From the NCBI RefSeq assembly GCF_003574625.1, contig NZ_QNUJ01000010.1, positions 62,001 to 126,000 of the forward strand: a stretch of 64,000 nucleotides of DNA, in the 5' to 3' direction. Position 1 is the stretch's first letter; every line of letters begins with the position of its first letter. The stretch is from Shinella zoogloeoides (lineage in GTDB: Bacteria; Pseudomonadota; Alphaproteobacteria; Rhizobiales; Rhizobiaceae). The notes below the pieces were generated by a model. It was not told the DNA's origin, did not search any database, and was given only the letters and a program-made list of their open reading frames with translations. Shown one piece after another: positions 44,573 through 52,588 of the stretch. The position numbers and the translations under genes were made by a program.

Positions 44573-45829
44573 TCAGGAGGCCACGGCGGCGACGCCGGCG
44601 TCCTTTCCGCTGCGGTGTTCGGCGATGTAGCCGGCGAGATAATCCGCGTCGTGCCAGCAGCCCCAGATGAAGGAGGAGGCGCGGCGCGACAGCCACGGCA
44701 GGCCGACGAAGAAGAGGCCGGGCACCTTCGAGACGCCGCGCTCGTGCACGGGGCGGCCCTTCTCGTCGAGCGCGTCGAGCTTCAGCCAGCCGTAGTCCAC
44801 CGCATAGCCGGTCGCCCAGATAATGGAGGTGATGCCGGCCTCCTTGAGGTCCAGCGCGAGGATCGGGTCGGTCACGCAGGCAGGGTCCGGTTCCCTGTGG
44901 CGCGCCTCGGGATCCTCCGGCAGGTCGAGGCCCTGTTCCGCCGCATAGGCGTCGGCGCGGTCGAGCAGGGAGAGATGGTTGGCGTCGCCCCGCGCGATGT
45001 TCTCCGCAAGGTCGGGCGCGACATGCAGCACGCCATCCCTGTAGGATTCGGCGCGGCCGAGCAGCGTCATGCCGCGATTGCCGAGGCGGCGGAAGTCGAC
45101 CGTCTGCCCGCCATAGGCGCCGCTGACGGCGATGGTGACATGCTCGGTGTTCGGCGCCGGCACCTTGAGGTCCCAGATGCCGAGCACCCCGAGCCACCAG
45201 CAGAAATCCTTGCCGCGATAGCGGCGCGGCGGCCTGTCGTGCGGGCCGATGGAAAGGTAGACGCGCCGGCCGGAGCGCAGGAGCTCGTCGGCGATCTGCG
45301 TGCCGGAGGAGCCGGCGCCGATCACCAGCACCGCGCCCTCGGGCAGCTGGCCGGGATTGCGATAGGCGTTGGAATGGATCTGCGTCAGGCCTTTCTCTTG
45401 CGGCACCAGCGCCGGCATGACGGGGCGCTGGAAGGCGCCGGTGGCCGAGACGACGTTCCGCGCCTCGATCACGCCGTCGGAGGTCTCGACGCGGAAGATC
45501 TCGCCCTCCTTGCCGACCGACCGGACCTCCACGCCGCAGCGGATCGGCGCCTTGATCTTTTCCGCGTAAGTCACGAAATAATCCGCCACCTGCTCCTTGG
45601 GGGCGAAGGCCTCGCCGTCGAGGCCGGGGAAGGTCATGCCGGGAAAGCGGTCGTGCCAGGCGGGGCCGTTGGCGACGAGGCTGTCCCAGCGGGCGGTGCG
45701 CCAGTTCTCGGCGATGCGGGCCTTTTCCAGGACGAGATGGGAAATGCCGCGCCTGCCGAGATGCTCGCTCATCGCGACGCCCGCCTGGCCGGCGCCGATG
45801 ACGAGCGTGTCCACTTTTTCCACTGCCAT
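44573..45829 (-). CDS. Flavin-containing monooxygenase
   Basis: NAD(P)H- and FAD-dependent monooxygenase, 418 residues. The FAD motif LVIGAGQAGVAMSEHL is near residue 9, NADPH motif VLVIGAGSSGTQIADEL near residue 170, and ATG-type motif IIWATGYAVDYGWL near the C terminus. The FxGxxxHxxxY/F-like fingerprint appears as SNAYRNPG-adjacent sequence and is weak, so Baeyer-Villiger or N-oxygenating activity cannot be told apart. The start MAVEKVDTLVIG follows GGAAGGAAAGC. It lies 158 bases before lysR's start on the same strand and may oxidise a nitrogen or sulfur compound handled by the adjacent amine genes; that is inference. Confidence 0.88.
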   Translation of the reverse strand: MAVEKVDTLVIGAGQAGVAMSEHLGRRGISHLVLEKARIAENWRTARWDSLVANGPAWHDRFPGMTFPGLDGEAFAPKEQVADYFVTYAEKIKAPIRCGVEVRSVGKEGEIFRVETSDGVIEARNVVSATGAFQRPVMPALVPQEKGLTQIHSNAYRNPGQLPEGAVLVIGAGSSGTQIADELLRSGRRVYLSIGPHDRPPRRYRGKDFCWWLGVLGIWDLKVPAPNTEHVTIAVSGAYGGQTVDFRRLGNRGMTLLGRAESYRDGVLHVAPDLAENIARGDANHLSLLDRADAYAAEQGLDLPEDPEARHREPDPACVTDPILALDLKEAGITSIIWATGYAVDYGWLKLDALDEKGRPVHERGVSKVPGLFFVGLPWLSRRASSFIWGCWHDADYLAGYIAEHRSGKDAGVAAVAS

Positions 45830-46076
45830 GCCGCTTTCCTTTCCTTCCCGGAACGCCACCTCTGTGACCGGTCCTGCCGATGTGTAAGGGAAGGGAAAAA
45901 AAGCGGACATGAGTGTTTGATTCAGCGATGCTTAGGCGGTCGCTAAGCCATGGAATCGCCGCCGCCCAATGAGGGACGGGATGGAAAAGGCGGCGGATGC
46001 GTTTTTGGAGCGCGCGTGAAGGGCAAGGTTGGGCTAGATTCGGATTCGCCCTGAAGCCATCGAAGGACGCCGCACC

Positions 46077-47078
46077 GTGAGCAAGCCGAACTACCGCGAC
46101 ATCGCCCGCCATGCCGGCGTGGGGACGGCGACGGTCGAGCGGGTGCTGAACGGGCGCGGCGGCGTGCGGCCGGACCTCGTCGCCAGGGTGGTGATCGCCG
46201 CGCGCGCCCTCAAATATCCGCGCACGCTGCCCGATACGCATCGCGGCCTGCTGCGCATCGAGGTGCTGATGGTGCGGCCGGAGACGACGTTCTACCGGCG
46301 GCTTTCCCGGGCCTTCGAGCGCATCGCCGCGACGCTCGACCCGCTGGTGGTCGTCCAGCGCAGCTTCACCGAGGAGATGAAGCCGGAAGCGATCGCAAGA
46401 CGCATCCTTTCCACCGAGACGCCGCGCGCGGGCCTCATCCTCGCCGTTCCCAACAGCCCGCTGATCAGCGCGGCGGTCGAGGCGGTGGTCGCCCGGGGCA
46501 TTCCGGTGGTCCATGTCGTCACGCGCGCCTCGGGCCATACGGGCGAGTTCGTCGGCATCGACAATCACGCGGCGGGCCGCACGGCCGCCTTCTTCATCGC
46601 GCGCATGGCGCGGGCGGCGGGGCCGGTCGTCGCCCTCTGTCATCCCATTTACCAGGTGCATCGCGACCGCATCCGCGGCTTTTCCGACTATTTCCTCAAG
46701 CATCCCGGCCCCATCGCCTTCGAATGGCTCGGCTTCACCCGCGACGAGGAGCATTTCAGCGCGGAAACGCTGGCGATGGTGCTCGAAAGACACCCCGATC
46801 TCGTCGGCCTCTACAATGCGGGCGGGGCGAATGCGGCGCTGATCAGCGTGCTGCAGCGCCACCCGCGCGGGCGCGACATCCTCTTCGTCGGCCATGAGCT
46901 GACGGACTACACCCGCGCGGCGCTCGGCGAGGGCATCATGGACGTGGTGCTGGACCAGGCGCCGGAGGCGCAGGCCCAGCGCGCCCTCGATCTCGTCCTG
47001 CGCCGGATCGGCCTGACCGACATCGAGCCGGACCGCAATCCCATCCGCTTCATCACCATCACGGCCGAGGGGCTTTGA
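46077..47078 (+). CDS. LacI-family transcriptional regulator
   Basis: A 333-residue repressor-type regulator. It has an N-terminal LacI helix-turn-helix (NYRDIARHAGVGTATVERVLN, residues 4-24) and a sugar-binding periplasmic-type domain with GLILAVPNSPLISAAVEA, FVGIDNHAAGRTAAFFIARM and DILFVGHELTDYTRAAL. The start is GTG 46077, with GAAGGA upstream at a suitable distance. It directly precedes the moc-like operon, so it is the probable controller. The regulator named MocR in the original rhizopine locus belongs to a different family, so I do not use that name. Confidence 0.9.
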   Translation: MSKPNYRDIARHAGVGTATVERVLNGRGGVRPDLVARVVIAARALKYPRTLPDTHRGLLRIEVLMVRPETTFYRRLSRAFERIAATLDPLVVVQRSFTEEMKPEAIARRILSTETPRAGLILAVPNSPLISAAVEAVVARGIPVVHVVTRASGHTGEFVGIDNHAAGRTAAFFIARMARAAGPVVALCHPIYQVHRDRIRGFSDYFLKHPGPIAFEWLGFTRDEEHFSAETLAMVLERHPDLVGLYNAGGANAALISVLQRHPRGRDILFVGHELTDYTRAALGEGIMDVVLDQAPEAQAQRALDLVLRRIGLTDIEPDRNPIRFITITAEGL

Positions 47079-47094
47079 TCTGATTTGATCAAGG
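47073..47094. promoter_or_regulatory. Dyad at the lacI stop, possible operator
   Basis: CTTTGATC (47073-47080) and GATCAAGG (47087-47094) form an inverted repeat with one mismatch around TGATTT. It overlaps the regulator's stop codon and sits upstream of the moc-like operon, as expected of a LacI operator; unproven. Confidence 0.35.
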
Positions 47095-47117
47095 AAGCCT
47101 TCGGCGCGCCGCCCTGT

Positions 47118-47140
47118 TCCTGATATTTTTCAAGTCAGGA
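47118..47140. promoter_or_regulatory. Second dyad upstream of the moc-like operon
   Basis: TCCTGA and TCAGGA (47118-47123 and 47135-47140) are separated by an AT-rich 11-base centre. GC-rich flanks (GCCGCC near 47109 and GGCGGC near 47150) can extend it into a larger hairpin. It may be an operator or the terminator of the regulator gene. Confidence 0.35.
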
Positions 47141-47206
47141 GGAGGGCCGGCGGCGCTCTCCCGTCATCCGGAAAATTGTGCGGGCGAAAGCCCGAAGGAG
47201 AGCGCA

Positions 47207-48241
47207 ATGGACGATCTGAAATACGGCAAGCGCAACAAGCGCGGCGACTGGGCGCCGAACGATCCGGTGGAGACCGCGCCGCTGTTCGCCTTCCCGCCGA
47301 AGCTCATGGCGATCCTCAGGTGGTTGCCGCACTATTTCTTCCCATGGAACGTCATCTTCGCGCTCTCGGCGGTGGCCTACTGGGCCTGGGTGATCCCACC
47401 GGTCGAGACGATGAAGACGCTCGCCATCGGCTGGGCGCTCTGGCTCTACGCGGTGAACGCGGTCTGCGTCTTCCTGTTCTACGGCGCCTTCGAGCTTCAC
47501 CTCTACGTGCTGAAGCGGCAGGAGAACCGCTTCAAGTACAATGGCAGGTTCCCCTCCGACCAGAAGAACAACGTCTTCTGGTTCGACCGCCAGAACGTCG
47601 ATAACATGCTGCGCACCTTCCTGTCGGGCGTGACGATCTGGACGGCCATCGAGGTCGGCATGCTGTGGGCCTATGCCAACGGCTATGCGCCCTGGCTGAC
47701 CTTCGCGGAGAATCCGTGGACGCTGGCGCTGGTCGCGCTCGTCGTGCCGATCATCCACGAGTTCCACTTCTTCTGCATTCACCGGCTCATCCACGTGCCG
47801 TTCCTCTACAAGTGGGTGCACTCGGTCCACCACAATTCGGTGAACCCGTCGCCGTGGTCGTCGCTGTCCATGCATCCGGTCGAGCATTTCCTCTATCTCG
47901 GCACGGCCTTCTATCACCTGATCCTGCCGTCCAACCCGGTGCTGATGCTCTACCAGCTCCACTATGCCGGCTTCGGCGCCATTCCCGGCCATGTCGGCTT
48001 CGACAAGGTGGAGGTTGGCGAGGACAAGCTGGTCGATAGCCATTCCTATGCGCATTACCTGCACCACAAGTATTTCGAGGTGAACTACGGCGACGCCCTG
48101 ATCCCGCTCGATAAGTGGTTCGGTACCTGGCACGACGGCTCGCCGGAGGGCGAGGCCCGCATGCAGGAGCGCTACCGCAGACGCAAGGAAAAGCTCGCCG
48201 CCCGCAAGGCCCGCACCGAAGTCCGGGGAGCAGCAGAATGA
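47207..48241 (+). CDS. mocD: MocD-like fatty acid hydroxylase/sterol desaturase family oxygenase
   Basis: Di-iron membrane oxygenase of 344 residues. About four membrane helices are seen. The three histidine clusters of the family are HEFHFFCIHRLIH, HSVHHNS and the C-terminal HYLHHKYFEVNYGD. In the rhizopine pathway MocD with MocE and MocF is held to remove the O-methyl group of 3-O-methyl-scyllo-inosamine. AAGGAG precedes ATG 47207. It overlaps the next gene, a Rieske ferredoxin, by four bases (ATGA), a strong sign that the two proteins work together. The family assignment is seen in sequence; the rhizopine substrate is inferred from the gene set. Confidence 0.85.
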   Translation: MDDLKYGKRNKRGDWAPNDPVETAPLFAFPPKLMAILRWLPHYFFPWNVIFALSAVAYWAWVIPPVETMKTLAIGWALWLYAVNAVCVFLFYGAFELHLYVLKRQENRFKYNGRFPSDQKNNVFWFDRQNVDNMLRTFLSGVTIWTAIEVGMLWAYANGYAPWLTFAENPWTLALVALVVPIIHEFHFFCIHRLIHVPFLYKWVHSVHHNSVNPSPWSSLSMHPVEHFLYLGTAFYHLILPSNPVLMLYQLHYAGFGAIPGHVGFDKVEVGEDKLVDSHSYAHYLHHKYFEVNYGDALIPLDKWFGTWHDGSPEGEARMQERYRRRKEKLAARKARTEVRGAAE

Positions 48242-48549
48242 CCTGGGTATCCGCCTGCAGGATCGACGACATCGAGCAGGAGGGCGCCGTGCGCTTCGAT
48301 CATGGTGGCCGCACCTATGCGATCTATCGCGGCCCGGACGACAGCGTCTATTGCACGGCGGGCCTGTGCACCCATGAGGCGATCCATCTTGCCGACGGGC
48401 TCGTCATGGATTTCGAGGTGGAATGTCCCAAGCATTCCGGCGCCTTCGACTATCGCACCGGCGAGGCCCTCCGCCTTCCCGCCTGCGAGAACCTGAAGAC
48501 CTATCCCGCCGAGGTGATCGACGGCGAGGTGCGCGTGGCGCTCGCCTGA
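48238..48549 (+). CDS. mocE: MocE-type Rieske 2Fe-2S ferredoxin
   Basis: Small soluble Rieske ferredoxin of 103 residues carrying electrons to the oxygenase encoded just upstream. Cluster ligands are in the motifs CTHEAIHL and CPKHSGAF (Cys-x-His and Cys-x2-His). Translation begins inside the preceding stop (ATGA). MocE of rhizopine catabolism is the same size and type. The reductase is probably the gene at 49628. Confidence 0.93.
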   Translation: MTWVSACRIDDIEQEGAVRFDHGGRTYAIYRGPDDSVYCTAGLCTHEAIHLADGLVMDFEVECPKHSGAFDYRTGEALRLPACENLKTYPAEVIDGEVRVALA

Positions 48550-48626
48550 GTCCACGCATCATCGATCGGGCCCTTCGGGCCTCCGGTGTGCGAGCGGGTG
48601 AACCGGCACCCATTGGGAGGAATGAC

Positions 48627-49571
48627 ATGAAATCTCTATGCCTGGCGGCCGTTCTGGCCGCCTTGATGGGAAGCGCTGCTTCGGCCGAGACGATCGGTGT
48701 CTCGATGCAGAGCTTCGACAACAATTTCCAGACGCTGCTGCGCGAGGGCATCGGCGCCCGCGCCGCCGAGGTGAACGGCGTCAGCGTGCAGGTCGAGGAC
48801 GCGCAGACCGACATCTCCAAGCAGCTCAACCAGGTGAACAACTTCATCGCCGCCGGCGTCGATGCGATCATCATGACGCTGACGGACACCTCCGCCGCCC
48901 CCGGCGTCAGCGAGGCGGCGTCCAAGGCCGGCATTCCGCTGGTGTTCCTCAATCTCGAGCCGGAAAACCTCGCCAGCCTTCCCGAAAAGCAGGCCTATGT
49001 CGGCTCGAAGGAGACTGATGCCGGGCGGCTTGCCGGGGAGGCGGCCTGTTCGCTGCTGAAGGAGAAGGGCAAGGCGTCGGATGCGCAGGTCTATATCCTC
49101 ATGGGCGACCTTGCCCATCAGGCGTCGCGCGACCGCACCTCCTCCTTCAAGGACGCCCTGACGGGCGGCGACTGCAAGGCCGTGACGATCGCCGACGAGC
49201 AGTCCGCCGCCTGGACGCGCACCAATGCGATGGACCTGACGACGAACTGGATCACCGCCGGCCAGCCCATCGACGTGGTCTTCGCCAACAACGACGAGAT
49301 GGCCATCGGCGCCATCCAGGCGCTGAAGGCGGCGGGCGTCTCCATGGACGACGTGATCGTCATCGGCATCGACGCCACGCAGGACGGCCTTGCCGCCATG
49401 GCGGCCGGCGACCTCGACGCGACCGTGTTCCAGAACGCCAGGGGCCAGTCCGGCAGCGCGCTGGACGCCGCCGTGGCGCTCGCCCGTGGCGAGGCCGTCG
49501 ACAGGCAGGTCTGGGTGCCCTTCGAGCTCGTCACGCCGAAGAACATGGCGGACTATTCCACGCGGAACTGA
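48627..49571 (+). CDS. mocB: MocB-like rhizopine/inositol-type periplasmic binding protein
   Basis: Binding protein of the peripla_BP_4 family, 314 residues with signal peptide MKSLCLAAVLAALMGSAASA. The wording GVSMQSFDNNFQTLLREG, VEDAQTDISKQLNQVNNFIAAGVDAIIMTL and IGIDATQDGLAAMAAGDLDATVFQNA is close to rhizopine- and inositol-binding proteins as I know them. ATG 48627 follows GGGAGG. No ATPase or permease is nearby, so it must work with a transporter encoded elsewhere, as reported for the original moc locus. Confidence 0.85.
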   Translation: MKSLCLAAVLAALMGSAASAETIGVSMQSFDNNFQTLLREGIGARAAEVNGVSVQVEDAQTDISKQLNQVNNFIAAGVDAIIMTLTDTSAAPGVSEAASKAGIPLVFLNLEPENLASLPEKQAYVGSKETDAGRLAGEAACSLLKEKGKASDAQVYILMGDLAHQASRDRTSSFKDALTGGDCKAVTIADEQSAAWTRTNAMDLTTNWITAGQPIDVVFANNDEMAIGAIQALKAAGVSMDDVIVIGIDATQDGLAAMAAGDLDATVFQNARGQSGSALDAAVALARGEAVDRQVWVPFELVTPKNMADYSTRN

Positions 49572-49579
49572 TCCTCCCC

Positions 49580-49605
49580 GCCGGTGCGTTTCCGAACGCG
49601 CCGGC
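49580..49605 (+). promoter_or_regulatory. Hairpin after the binding-protein gene
   Basis: An 11-bp stem with one G-T pair (49580-49590 with 49595-49605), loop TCCG, 8 bases past the stop. It probably stabilises the binding-protein message or reduces read-through into the reductase gene. Confidence 0.5.
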
Positions 49606-49627
49606 AACACTTTCCATGGAGAGCCTC

Positions 49628-50833
49628 ATGAACGGGATCGTCATCATCGGCGCGGGCGAAGCGGGCACCCGCGCGGCCTTCGCGCTCCGCGAGACAGGGT
49701 TTTCCGGGCCGGTCACGCTGGCCGGCACGGAGCCGCATCTTCCCTATGAGCGCCCGCCGCTCTCCAAGCCGCTGGACGGCGCCGTCCAGATGAAACCGAT
49801 CTGCTCGGCCGAGGCTCTCGAAGCCGCCGGCATCGACTATCTTCCCGGCATGCCGGTGACGCAGATCGACACCGCCCGTCGCCACCTTCTCCTCGGCGAC
49901 GGGCGGACGCTTGCCTATGACAGGCTGCTCCTTGCCACCGGCGCGCGCCCCCGCCGGCTCGCCTGCCCGGGCGCCGAACGGGCGCTCGATTTCCGCACTT
50001 TCGCGGATGCGGCGGCGATCTTCTCCCGCGTTGAAGGGGTGGAAACCGTCGCGATCGTCGGCGGCGGGCTGATCGGCATGGAGCTCGCGGCGGTGCTGCG
50101 CGGCAAGGGCATCGCCGTCAGCGTCGTCGAGGCGGCGGCAAGGCCCCTCGGCCGCGCCGTGCCCGCGCGCCTTGCCGCGCGGCTGCATGCGCGCCATGCC
50201 GAAGAGGGCGTGCGGTTCCATCTCGGGCAGGGGATCGCCGAGATCACGCCCGATGCCGTCGTGCTGGCCGATGGCACGCGGGTTCCGGCCGATATCGTCG
50301 TCTCGGCCATCGGCGTCGTGCCGGATACCGGCCTTGCCGATGCGGCGGGGCTTGCGACCGGCAACGGTATCCTGACGGATGCCTTCCTGCGCACCAGCGA
50401 TCCGCATGTCTTCGCGGCCGGCGACTGTGCGGCGGTATCCGTGGCCGGCGGCGGCCATGTCCGCTTCGAAAGCTGGCGCAACGCGCGCAGCCAGGCCGAA
50501 ACCGCCGCGCGCAACATGGCGGGCGCGAGCGAAGCCTTCACCGCAATCCCGTGGTTCTGGTCCGACCAGTACGATCTCGGCTTGCAGGTCGCGGGCCTGC
50601 CCCAGCCGGGGCATGACTGCATCCTGCGGCCGGCCGGGGAGGGTGAGCTGGAATTCTATCTCGACGGCGGGCGTCTCGTGGCCGCCGCCGGCCTCGGTCC
50701 GGGTAACAGCCTTGCGAAGGACATCAAGCTCGCCGAGATGCTGATCGCCGCCGGCATCAGCCCGGATCCCGCCGTGCTCGCGGATCCCGTCGTGAACCTC
50801 AAGGCCCTCCTCAAGAGCGCGCGGGCGGCGTGA
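49628..50833 (+). CDS. mocF: MocF-like ferredoxin reductase (FAD, NAD(P)H)
   Basis: Rubredoxin/ferredoxin reductase-type flavoprotein of 401 residues. An FAD motif IVIIGAGEAGTRAAFALRE is at the N terminus, NAD motif VAIVGGGLIGMELAAVLRGKG near residue 140, the FAD-contact FAAGDCAAV near 262, and a C-terminal reductase domain. ATG 49628 is chosen over 49616 because GGAGAG is then six bases upstream. It should pass electrons from NAD(P)H to the Rieske ferredoxin for the MocD-like oxygenase. Its stop overlaps the next start. Confidence 0.87.
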   Translation: MNGIVIIGAGEAGTRAAFALRETGFSGPVTLAGTEPHLPYERPPLSKPLDGAVQMKPICSAEALEAAGIDYLPGMPVTQIDTARRHLLLGDGRTLAYDRLLLATGARPRRLACPGAERALDFRTFADAAAIFSRVEGVETVAIVGGGLIGMELAAVLRGKGIAVSVVEAAARPLGRAVPARLAARLHARHAEEGVRFHLGQGIAEITPDAVVLADGTRVPADIVVSAIGVVPDTGLADAAGLATGNGILTDAFLRTSDPHVFAAGDCAAVSVAGGGHVRFESWRNARSQAETAARNMAGASEAFTAIPWFWSDQYDLGLQVAGLPQPGHDCILRPAGEGELEFYLDGGRLVAAAGLGPGNSLAKDIKLAEMLIAAGISPDPAVLADPVVNLKALLKSARAA

Positions 50834-51654
50834 TGCAGAAACTGCTGTTCTTCCAGTCGCTCTGGGCCATGGAGCGCCGGCATACGGACGGCCATGAGCG
50901 CAGCCTTGCGGAAAACATCGCGATGATCGCGGAGGCGGGCTTCGACGGCGTCAGCGCGCATTACACGAAGCGCGCGGACGTCAGGGCGCTGAACGAGGCG
51001 CTGCGGGGAACCGGCCTCGGGATCGAGGGCGTCTGCTTCCCGCGCACCGTCGAGGACCTGCGCCTGCCGCTGGAACTGGCCGCCGAATATCCGGTGAGGC
51101 ACATCAACCTCCAGCCCGATATCCGCCTGCGCCGGGTGGAGGATTGCTTGCCGCTGCTCGACGGCTGGATGGCGCTTGCCGAGCGGGCCGGCATTCCGGT
51201 CTTCATCGAGACGCACCGCGACCGCATGACGACGGACCTGTTCTTCACGCTCGATCTGCTCGACCGCCGCCCCGATCTGCCGCTTCTCGCCGATCTCTCG
51301 CATTTCCTCGTCGGCCGGGAATTCGCCTTTCCGGTCGAGGAGGAGAACCACGCCCTCATCCGGCGCATCCTGGAAAATGCCAAAGCTTTCCACGGCCGCG
51401 TTGCCTCGCGCGAGCAGGTGCAGATCGAGATCTCCTTCCCGCATCATCGCCCCTGGCTCGACCTCTTCCTTACCTGGTGGGACGACGGCTTCCGCCACTG
51501 GCGCGCCCGTGCAGCCGAGGATGCCGAACTGGTCTTCACCTGCGAACTCGGCCCCCAGCCCTATGCCATCACCGGAAGGGACGGCAACGACACGACGGAC
51601 CGCTGGGCGGAGGCCTTGATGCTGCGGCAGGAGGTGCGCGCGCTCTGGAAGTGA
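50833..51654 (+). CDS. Sugar phosphate isomerase/epimerase-like TIM-barrel protein
   Basis: A 273-residue TIM-barrel protein of the xylose-isomerase-like (AP endonuclease 2) superfamily. Candidate metal ligands are Glu in FIETHRDR, Asp and His in LLADLSHFLV and Glu in FTCELGPQPY. ATG 50833 shares its A with the preceding stop (TGATG), so it is translationally coupled; an overlapping GTG at 50830 is possible. In inositol and rhizopine pathways such proteins act as inosose dehydratases or isomerases, which would fit a MocC-like role. The exact reaction cannot be read from the sequence. Confidence 0.8.
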   Translation: MQKLLFFQSLWAMERRHTDGHERSLAENIAMIAEAGFDGVSAHYTKRADVRALNEALRGTGLGIEGVCFPRTVEDLRLPLELAAEYPVRHINLQPDIRLRRVEDCLPLLDGWMALAERAGIPVFIETHRDRMTTDLFFTLDLLDRRPDLPLLADLSHFLVGREFAFPVEEENHALIRRILENAKAFHGRVASREQVQIEISFPHHRPWLDLFLTWWDDGFRHWRARAAEDAELVFTCELGPQPYAITGRDGNDTTDRWAEALMLRQEVRALWK

Positions 51655-51659
51655 GGGGA

Positions 51660-51674
51660 GGCGGCGAAGCCGCC
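51660..51674. terminator. Short hairpin between convergent genes
   Basis: GGCGGC-GAA-GCCGCC, 5 bases past the TIM-barrel gene stop and 5 bases before the end of the convergent GntR gene. Small and without T tract, so weak evidence. Confidence 0.35.
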
Positions 51675-51679
51675 GCCGC

Positions 51680-52342
51680 TTACGCCTGCTCGGAGGCCCG
51701 TTCCAGCGCCTTCAGCATGGTGCGCTCGGCAAGGTTCAGATAGGTCTCCATCTGCGCCGCCGCCTCGTGCGGCCGGTTCTCCTCGAGAAGGGTCACGATG
51801 GCGTCGTTCATGTCGACGAAGGGCGCGTGCAGGTGCTCCGGGTCGTTGAGCAGCCCGAAGCAGAGGCGCAGCTCCGCCGAGATGCGCTCGTAGAACTCGT
51901 TGAGCCGCACGCTGTCGGAAAGGTCGATGATGGCGGTGTGGAAGATCATGTTGGCGCTGCCGACGCCGAGCCAGTCGCCCTTTTCGCGCTCCTGCTGCGC
52001 CCGGCCCACGGCCTCGCGCATCACCCGGATCGCCGGATGCTGGTGCCATGCCTGGCGCAGCGCGCCGCATTCCAGCATGCGCCGCACGCGGTAGATGTCG
52101 ATGATCGAGGCCATGGAGGGCACGGCGACGAAGACGCCGCGATTGGCCTCGTGCCGCAGCAGCCCATCCTTGGTGAGCAGGCGGAAGGCCTCGCGCAGCG
52201 AGTTGCGCGAGACGTCGAAACGCTCGCTGAAGGCCGCCTCCGAAAGGCGCTGGCCGGGCGAGAGCTCGCCCGAGATCAGCAGCGTTCGAATGCGCCGCGC
52301 CAGCCGGTCCGCCAGTGGCAGGCCATTACCATCCTCGCTCAT
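51680..52342 (-). CDS. GntR-family (FCD) transcriptional regulator
   Basis: A 220-residue regulator. The N-terminal GntR winged helix is about residues 8-70 (LADRLARRIRTLLISGELSPGQRLSEAAFSERFDVSRNSLREAFRLLTKDGLL). The C-terminal all-helical FCD effector domain has the metal/ligand-type motifs NMIFHTAI and DMNDAIVTLLEENRPHEAAAQME. The start at 52342 follows GGGAGGATGGC. It is divergent from the 5-oxoproline-type operon and most likely controls it. Confidence 0.9.
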   Translation of the reverse strand: MSEDGNGLPLADRLARRIRTLLISGELSPGQRLSEAAFSERFDVSRNSLREAFRLLTKDGLLRHEANRGVFVAVPSMASIIDIYRVRRMLECGALRQAWHQHPAIRVMREAVGRAQQEREKGDWLGVGSANMIFHTAIIDLSDSVRLNEFYERISAELRLCFGLLNDPEHLHAPFVDMNDAIVTLLEENRPHEAAAQMETYLNLAERTMLKALERASEQA

Positions 52343-52496
52343 GCCATCCTCCCCGTCCCAGGCTTTCAACCGCCGGAACGTGCCCTATTTCAATGCTGGC
52401 CTTAGCACGAATGCAGAAGGGACGGTGCGAAATTCGTCGCCAATCCCGTGCTATCTGATTGGTAAAAAGGCAGAAATAAGGAACGATAGGGAATTA

Positions 52497-52507
52497 TTGT
52501 TGAACAA
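52497..52507. promoter_or_regulatory. Perfect dyad TTGTTGAACAA next to a -35 like element
   Basis: An 11-base palindrome ending three bases before TTGACA (52510-52515), in the AT-rich divergent region of gntR and the transporter operon. Palindromes of this form are typical of FCD-type GntR operators. A good -10 at the right distance is not obvious, so promoter placement is uncertain. Confidence 0.45.
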
Positions 52508-52588
52508 AGTTGACATTTTTGTGTAGCAATGCATCATTCCACCATGCGCCACCCGCGAGGGGCGGGTGAAGGAGAGCGGAGAAATCTC

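Noticed and set aside
44415-46895. Open frame continuing upstream of the LysR gene on the minus strand
   Set aside because: It runs antisense to lacI and out of frame through the monooxygenase gene, without recognisable domains. The LysR protein has a good start and ribosome site at 44414.
46077-47078. Naming the LacI-type gene mocR
   Set aside because: The original MocR belongs to a GntR/aminotransferase-type family, so the name would mislead.
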